From: Apostichopus japonicus
Lineage: Eukaryota > Echinodermata > Holothuroidea > Aspidochirotida > Stichopodidae
Assembly (NCBI RefSeq): GCF_037975245.1
Contig: NC_092563.1
Coordinates: 24,584,960 to 24,648,959 of the forward strand
Reading direction: 5' to 3'
Length of the DNA stretch: 64,000 nucleotides
The position numbers were made by a program, and so were the translations under genes. Under the pieces are notes generated by a model that saw only the letters and a list, made by a program, of their open reading frames with translations, had not been told where the DNA came from and did not search any database. Within the stretch, counting starts at the first letter, position 1; the number at the start of each line of letters is the position of its first letter. Below are positions 52,101 through 61,100 of the stretch, piece by piece.

Positions 52101-55100
52101 TACTTTCAAAATGACAAGTTACATTTTCCACTATCTGCAAAGTTGCATTCAAATCAAACAAACCTTACAAGACCAGGGTAACTTGAAAAGGTGATAGAGT
52201 GAAAATTACTTTAACAAGTTAAAAGGTCAATGTATGCCTTTTAAAGGATACTGACCTTTGATAAGGGTCATGAACTCTTCATGTTTGACCTTTCCTCCTT
52301 GAAGGTCAATCTTCAGGGCAAGGAAGAGAGTAAACATGAGCTTGTCTTCCTCGTAGAGGCCACGTGCAGCGTACTTGAAGACGGCGAATGTCATGTACTC
52401 GATGATGTTAGCGATACGCTTAGATGTTATCGGACTCTTGGTCGAGCTGTGTTGGCAAAGTTATCACATGGTTTGTAATTTGTAATTCATTATATGTAAA
52501 CAATCTCTGCATTTTCAGTTTCAAAGTATGGCACTCCATTTATTTTAATATCAAGGTAGCAAACGACAATTATTATCCTATTCATGATAATAAGATGATT
52601 AGCTTAATCATTATACTAAGACTAAAGGACGTATATGTTGCCAGATACTTGAGTATCAAGATAATACAGTCATCTCCAAAAGAACATCATCAAAGATACT
52701 AGTCATGCATACAATTGCTATACATGTAAGCAATACTCTCATGTAATATCCACAAAATCAAGTGAATATCATGGAAAGAGTTGTAACTTAAAAGTTGTAC
52801 TTAATCATGATACTAAGACTGAACGACGTTTATATTGCCAGATGTTTAAGTATCAAGATAATACAGGCATCCCCAAACGAACATCATCAGAGTACTAATC
52901 ATGCATACAATTGCTATACATGTTAGCAATACTCTGATCTAATATCCACAAAATCATGTAAAAATCTTGTAAAGACCACTTAAAAGTTGTATTTAATCAT
53001 TTTACTAAGACTGAAGGAAGTATGTTGCCAGATGTTTAAGTATCAAGATAATACAGTCATCCCCAAACAAACATCATCAGAGATACTGGTCATGCGTACT
53101 AATTGCTGAACATGTATGCACTACTCTCAAATAATATCCACAAAATCATGTGAAAATCATGGAAAGAGTTGTAGTGATTTGAAATTTAAAAAAAAATAAC
53201 TCCATTCTGACTAATAGCAACATGTATTGTTTTATTCATTGTATCATGGATATATAAACCAACTTCAGCATGGATAGAAATCATGCATAAATAACTGCAG
53301 GTGTATCAGCCAAATATGTGTCTTGATTGATAGGAACTCACTTTGCCATGGATATATCGAACAATCCGAGGAACTGTTTCAGTGAGGTCTGGTACATGCA
53401 GTTAACCATAGACATGTCAGTGATCAGGAAATACAAGATACTACCACGAGTGGCCACTGCAGGGGAAAAGAACAAAAGGAACAAATGTTCTCATAAAACC
53501 ATAATTGCTAAAACCTTACAAGATACTTAATGACTCAATGACAAATAACAGTAACTATGTGTGGGTCGAAAAACTATTTTCTGAAAAAATGCATTAAAAC
53601 AGATAGCTATGAACCACTATTGATAAAAGTGGATGAAACAGGACACAAAATATACCATATCTGACAAACAAACAAATAATCAAACAGAAATTATTTCTAT
53701 GATTTGTAAAACACCATATCAATCAGAATATCAAATTGAATAAGAGTTAAATTTTTATCTAGTTTTTGCTTAAAATTTCTTGATACCAGAAACATGAAAA
53801 AAATATCATAATTGATGATTTACCTGGTCTGAATTCCTCCCTGGCTGTGTTGATTTTAATTTCTGTGTCTGCTGCCACCTGTAGTTTCTGACTGACATCC
53901 TCAGCTGTCGTCTTGGTTGTCTGCAGGACGGTGATGAGTGATTCGTCGTCCACTAGAGAACCTTGAACACTGGTCAGACGGTACAAAAGGTTGTCCTCTA
54001 GTTCTTTCATCTTTCGCTTGTTAGCAGTCACGTCCTCCACCAACTTGGTTCTCTCAGCTTCCAGTTCCTAAAATTGGAGGTATCAAGATTTGTCTTAAGA
54101 AAACTAAACTCATTTTTAGTTTCATTTTTCCTTTTTTATTGCTAGTCTTGCATCCCAGTCACTTTCAGTGATTAGCCTTATGGATGCTTATAAGACACAT
54201 ATTAAACTTTTACCATGATTGGTAAGTAGCATAGTCAACAATAAATCAAAACAGTAAAAAGGCACCATTGCAAACACAAACATGATGATACATAGACATT
54301 TCACTTATAATATGTTACACATGTCTTCACGGTAGAAATGATTTCAGTTTTAAATTTACAAGTTAGTGAATATGTTAGTCATAGTGACTAGCTTTAGAAA
54401 ATAAGGAAATTTTTTAAACAATTTTTGTGGATAGCCATAGTGACACACTTATAATCAATTTTTTTGGTTTGTTCCAATATTTCTTTTTCTGATGGATTTA
54501 TCTAGGGTTGTGTAAGTTTCCAACTTCACCTAGAGGGGGTGTGACCATTGCAAAATACCGATAAATGAATTTACAGAGCCAGGGTGTTTAGATTTACAAC
54601 AATTTACAATGATCAACACCTCTAGCGTAATCTATTAACTATGAAACAAGACACAGAGCATTCTGGACTTACACTCTTTTCTGTCAGGATGACACGTCCC
54701 AGAAGCTGGTCCTCCAGACCCTTGATGGTGACCGTAAAGTCAATGATAGAGGTCTTAGCACTGACCTCGGGGGTGTAGGAGGGGTTAGGTAGTTTGGTAG
54801 TGATGTACAGTGAGAAGCCATCCATCACATCAACTTCCTTATCACCCACTTTCACCTAATGAAATATAATAAATATTTGGAAAATTCAAAATAAAAATAT
54901 TGCTAAGTATCAACATCGTGAATAACATTGAAGTCATGCAAAGCATGGCGTTAAGCCAATTGATCGTAACGGGTTCACTGTTGATATGCTCAAGAATAGA
55001 CACAGGGTTACACTGATACATATATACAGCAGTAAGGTAGAGATAACACTACTATGTAGGAAATGCTTCTTGCACAGAAATTCCCTACACTGACCGCCCA

Positions 55101-58100
55101 GCGGCTCTTCAACAAAAATGAAGGTTTTTTTAAAAGGTTTTAAAAGGCTTCAAACATGAAAATTTAGGTTTTTAAATGTCCAAATTGAAGTTAATTTGTA
55201 ACTTACTAACCAACTATGCCCATTTTTACATCATCTGTGGCCCCTTATTTAAAATACCTGACTTACATTAACTGTTGTTTGTGAGTCTGTTTTGTATCAC
55301 TGCATGAATCATGTCTGGCTGTCCACACAAACTTGATGGCCAATGGTTAGCATGACTGAATAAAAAATTTCTACTCTAAACAAAATCTTTAAAATACTTT
55401 TTCCATTAACTTAAAATAAAACATAGGTTTCTAAAGATTTTAAAGAGTATTTTTGAAAAATAAAGAGCCGTTTATGAAATAAAGGTTTTCTAAAGGTATT
55501 AAAGGTTTCGCTGGAAGGTCTGCCATACATCAAGTTTCTATTGGCATTTATCACTGATTCATTATCACAGGTCATTGCAAGGAACAACTGATTGGATTTC
55601 AGTTATAAAACTTTCAAAACAACATTCCAATTTTGCTTGATGACTCTAGCGAGTATAACAAAAGTTCCTTTGTTTCTTCCCTTTTCTTTTCTTGCTATTT
55701 TATTCTTCTTTTTTTCTAATTATTGAAATAACAACCAACTTCTTCTACTACCCATATGAGTTTTGATTCAAACAAAGGAATCTTGGCCAATTAGTCAGAC
55801 AGTAAAACACAGTGGTTACTGTTCTCCTCTGAGATTGTTTTGGTCACTTTCACTGACCTTAAAGGAACTGCCGCTCTTGATGTAATTCTTCTCCAGGACG
55901 TTATCGAGTGCCGGGTCCAATTCTTCCCCGACGTCCTCTATCATCAGCGGTCGACCGAGGGAGAGAGAGTCCTCCAGGTGGTTCCTGAAATACTTGTGGT
56001 TCAGGGAGGTTATCTGTAGCTCATTAGCGCCCTCTTTGTTCTTGATCCAGATCTTGCCCTGCCCCTGGGGATCTATCAGGAGGGGGAAGCGGGACGCCTT
56101 GGTCACGATGATACCGTTCTGGATGGACAGTTCGTCATTCGGCAGGCCTTGTAGATTCCACTCGGCGATCTGATAGAAAAGCGAAAAGATTAAATACTCA
56201 TACTTCTGATACCTTATGATAATGATCTGTATAATATTTCATCAAAATTCCTGATTTTCCATATTTTCAGTCCAAATAAATCAAACATTTAACATCATAT
56301 TGTAAAATGGGTGTCTCTTGACACTACCTATCTATCTCTTTCATCAAGAGGACTTCCTTCTGAATAAAGGTACAATTTTCAGTTTTCTGTAATGTAGGGT
56401 ATAGCCTTACCAAAAATTAACATAAAGAGAACACGTTTTCCTTAGAAGAATATCATGATGATTGACAGAGTCAAGAGCCAGTATTAGCTTTAAATAAGTT
56501 CCAACCCCCCCCTCGTCTCCCTTTTCACCAGAAGTGACAATTGTTGGCTACTGTGGGTTACTTACTGTTGGATTATCGGCCAACATCTCAATCAAGTTAA
56601 GATGAGAAGTGAACGGAATCTTCCTCGTCCTCATCTCCTTCTGCCAGCTCTTTAAGAGCCTGGCTCGATACTCTTGATTAAATGGTCCAGAGTATGAGAG
56701 GAAACCGGTCAGCACCAGAACGTCACCCACCAGCCTGCCGAGAAGGATTACGAGGAAGATGTAAACAACGATGTTCACTACTATTAAATACCGATTAAAT
56801 ACCGAATAAAATTAAATACCGAAATATACCGAATAATATATACCGAAATACCAAAAAATATATACAAAAATAAATACCAAAATATACCGAATAATATATA
56901 CCGATTACCGAAATACCGAATAAGTACCGAAAAAAAATACCGAATAAATAACTCTATGACTAGGTGAAGAATATGATGTACGTCCAGTTACTCTGAAAAT
57001 ATTGAGCAATGTCAGAGATGTTGAGTGGTAAAGTCAAATTTAATAAATGAAATGGAAAAAAAAAATGAAAAAAAAGAAAAAAAAAAGGGGATGGTAACAC
57101 AGTAAAGGAGAGAGGGAGGGAGAGAGAAATGGAAAGCAAAAAACCTAAGACATCTTGTTTTCTAATTTAGCTCTCTTTCATATTTGGGAGTAACTTGAAT
57201 AGTTTACCTAGGATATTGGTTCTACAAGGGCCCCGACAGAAACATTGGTTGGAAAAAACGGCCAAAGCTAACCCAAAGCTCACTATACCTAAGTTGTCCT
57301 AAAGGAGCAATGCATATGATAGGCTGCTCAAGCCTAAGTCTTTTGGGGCTCACATAACCTATTAGCCCAAGATTATGTGTATAGTTTTTTTTTTCATGGA
57401 CAGGATCAAAAGCTTTTGCTGACTGGATTTGGCCTGTGGGCTACTTATGAGATCCTCTGGCCTAGAATGACCCTTAAAATTACCTAAGAAGTATCATCAC
57501 TTATTTTCCTATCATTGCTGATATTTTATGGCCACTGACATTGAAGTCTTTTATTATTGACCTTTGATATTAAAGCTGCATATTAAGTATTCCAATAAAT
57601 ACTTTTAGTGTAACCGTTGTCATGTATCCAGTGACATCATCACCTACCTCCCTATTTGTGCTTTAAACTCCTTATTCTGTTGAGTCCACCTCTCTTTCTC
57701 TCCTCCCAGACCACTGATCAGAGCAGATGCTGCCTCCATCTTCCGTCTACAATTATCTGCATCGTCTAACAGATCCTGGGGAGGAAGGAGGACAATGTTA
57801 GAGAAATGGAATCCATGCCAAAAAAAAATGCACATTAACAAAAATCTGTTCTAATGTCCATCCCTCTATAACAAGTCTGGTTGTTAACTTATGATTGTAC
57901 TCCAATATGGCCTTGTTTTTCCCTATCTAAACCCGAAGCATCGTCAAAAAGATATGTAAGACACTTAGATGACATTTTGAACAACTTTCCAAATTAATAT
58001 GATGATGAAAAAGAGAAAAAAATGTACCCAGCTCTCCCTCCCGCCCCCCAAAAAAATCCCCCTTCAACAAAATATAACCTTATTCATCTTCAAGCTAACA

Positions 58101-61100
58101 ACTGCCAGTTGAAATAACTCAGGAATCAAATTAATTTCACAACATTTGTGGCAGATACTGTTCCTTTTTCACTTTTATTATACTTTACCAAATTCTAACT
58201 TGAAAGGTTTTTCCTTTTTAATATTCCCTGACAATGAAGGAGCAACAGGAACAGCCACCTCTTCATTAAAATAATTTTCCATCATTAAAATTATTTTCCC
58301 TCATTACAATAATTTTTCCCGCATTAAAATCATTTTCCCTCATTACAATCATTTTCTCTCATTACAATCATTTTCCCTCATTAAAATCAGTTTCCATCAT
58401 TACACTGATTTTCCTTCATTAAAATTATTTTCCCTCATTACAATAATTTTTCCCGCATTAAAATCATTTTCCCTCATTACAATCATTTTCTCTCATTACA
58501 ATCATTTTCCCTCATTAAAATCAGTTTCCATCATTACACTGATTTTCCTTCATTAAAATCATTTTCACTCATTACAATCATTTTCCCTCTGTTAAATCCT
58601 TACCTGTTTCTTTTTCATGGCTGCGTCGTACTCTGCCTGAGCGGCGTCTAGTTCCCGTTGCTTGGCGTCCAGCTGCTCCTGAGCTTTGTTCAAATCCGTC
58701 ATGGCAGCCGTGTATCGACCTTCTTGAATAGCCAAATTAGCCTTAAAGGAGACAAAACAGAAATAAAGGGTGTGAAGTTCCTTTGCGTAAATTTACAGCA
58801 AATCTGCCATCTTGAAAATATCGAATTTGCTTTGGAGGAAAGACTAAAGAAAAACAATTGAAAATTAAAGCACATTTGCTAAACCAGTGAATTATCTGTC
58901 AGTTTTAAAATATGTTTAAATCTGTTGTCAAGTTTTTGTTTCAAGTATATGATGAAAGCCAAAAGCTTCATACTCAGTTTTATCATCTCTATATGCTCGT
59001 AGAGGTGTCAGAGGCCTGTAACATTTACAAATTATACAACAAAAAATGAAAAAAATGATAATGGTATTGTTATATAACTTAATAGTAAAGACGAAAAGCA
59101 GAAACAAAATAAAAGGAAGAAAAAAAAAGAAGTATATGACAGAAAATGCATATGCATATTATAACTTCATTTCCCCCTCACAACAACACCCAGCAAAACG
59201 TTATTGATCGACATGCTTGGTTTTAGTCATATCCGTATTTAGACAGACCAAACTTACCTTTAATGGCAACACTTCTTTGTTTATACCATAAAAGAACGAC
59301 ATGGCCTTGGTCCAAGCACAGAGGCCAGCTACGTCACCACACACCTGGAAAAAAGGGAAGAAGAAATTCAAACATATTTTAGCCTATTTGAAGTCACAGT
59401 CCCTGGCACTTGTCTGTTAAAACATTTGTCCAAGTCCACGAGCACTGTATATAGGTTCGTATCATAGAAACAAGGATCCAGGATAAATGCTTCTCATACT
59501 TGTCCAAGTCTTCACAATTCCATCCAGTCGCTAACATTTGCATGCAAGAACCTGCACTGGTTTGGGTATCTCGCATCAGGTGCAAGGTCTCGATCCATAT
59601 CTGGTTCTATGTCCAAGCATATACACACAAGATCAAATTCTTTGATCCAAATCCTAGGTTCTACTTAGTACAGCAACCATACACCAGTTAACGATAACGA
59701 TAAGCTTCTGATGATAGGTACAGTTTTCAATAACGCTCTCATTGAACTGGCCAATGTTATGCTTACGAATTTCACGGTTAATACATATATTAAGATCAGA
59801 GTCTCAGAATAGACCGAGGAACAATGTAAGGAAAGGGAATAAAGCATCCCAGAGCAAAATTTGCGTCACAGTTCTCTGGTCCGTTGACCAAGGGAGGCTT
59901 ATTAGTTGACTGTCATTTCTTGAAATATTAGAGTAAGAATGGAATTATTATATGGGGATAGAAAATCTGACTGGCTGGTTAGGTGGGTTGGGGGGGACAA
60001 TGAGTAAATCTTTGTTACCCTCAAGATATGCTTTGATGCTGGGGAGTGCTCTAGTTTCTGATAAATAAATTCTTCAAAACTGGTTTAGACTGGTTAAAAC
60101 TAGTTACAACTGGTTAAGACTGGGTAATCACCTAATGGACGGTGACATGACCTATTTCATCCAGCAGCGAGCCAGCAATAACCGAAACAATGATAACATT
60201 AAATTACCTTCTTGGCAGTCTCTAGATTATAGTCTTCCATCCTGAGGTACGGCTCTAATAGTTCTACCGTCTCACCGTTGATGGTATCTTTGTTAAATGT
60301 CAGCAAGCCCTGAAGAAACCCAGAACCACCCATCATCTGTAAACAAAAGATGTAAAAATGATGATGATAGATTGACTGAAACTTATCACTAAATAGCTTC
60401 ACTCTATTATACAGACAAAGTTCTTCCACAGGTAATTTTTAAAATAAAATAAAACTGTTAGCAAACTGCTTATCCACTAGAGAGCCTGTGTAAGAGAATA
60501 TGTAAAAGTATGTTGGCCTGACGTTTCGATCCTAGCAGGATCTTCTTCAAAGGCTAAATGACAAGTAACAGTAACAGAAGGGACAAAATTATTAATTTTT
60601 GTAATAGTCTTTATCCTTCTCTGAACCAGTACTCACTCAACTTTGTCAAAGTTGCAGCAATATGAGCTAAACATATATTGAAAAATTGTCTCTGTAGAAA
60701 ATTGTTTGCCTTCCATGCATTGCAAAGATGGTTTAATGTATAATTTCTTCCCAAATTGCTCTTGAAAATAAACTTGACAACTTTTCATGTAAACCCGCCA
60801 AAATCTGAAACTTACCATTTTGAAAGTAAACATTTACTTTGCTTGGTATCAAGTGTACAAAATATTAATTTTTCCCGATTTTTACTTTTTGATACAGGTA
60901 TGCACATCTTGCTGAAATGGTAATGTTCAGATTTTTTATGTCTCCACGAGAAGTACAACACGTGATAGCTGTTAATTTTGAGTTTTTGTGAACTTGGAAA
61001 ATAATTGTGCTCCAGAGGGTAATTTTCAGAAGTTTTGACATTTTGCAAGGATGGTACCCAAGTCTGCAAAATGGATGAAGGGGGGTACCATTGTTTCTAA

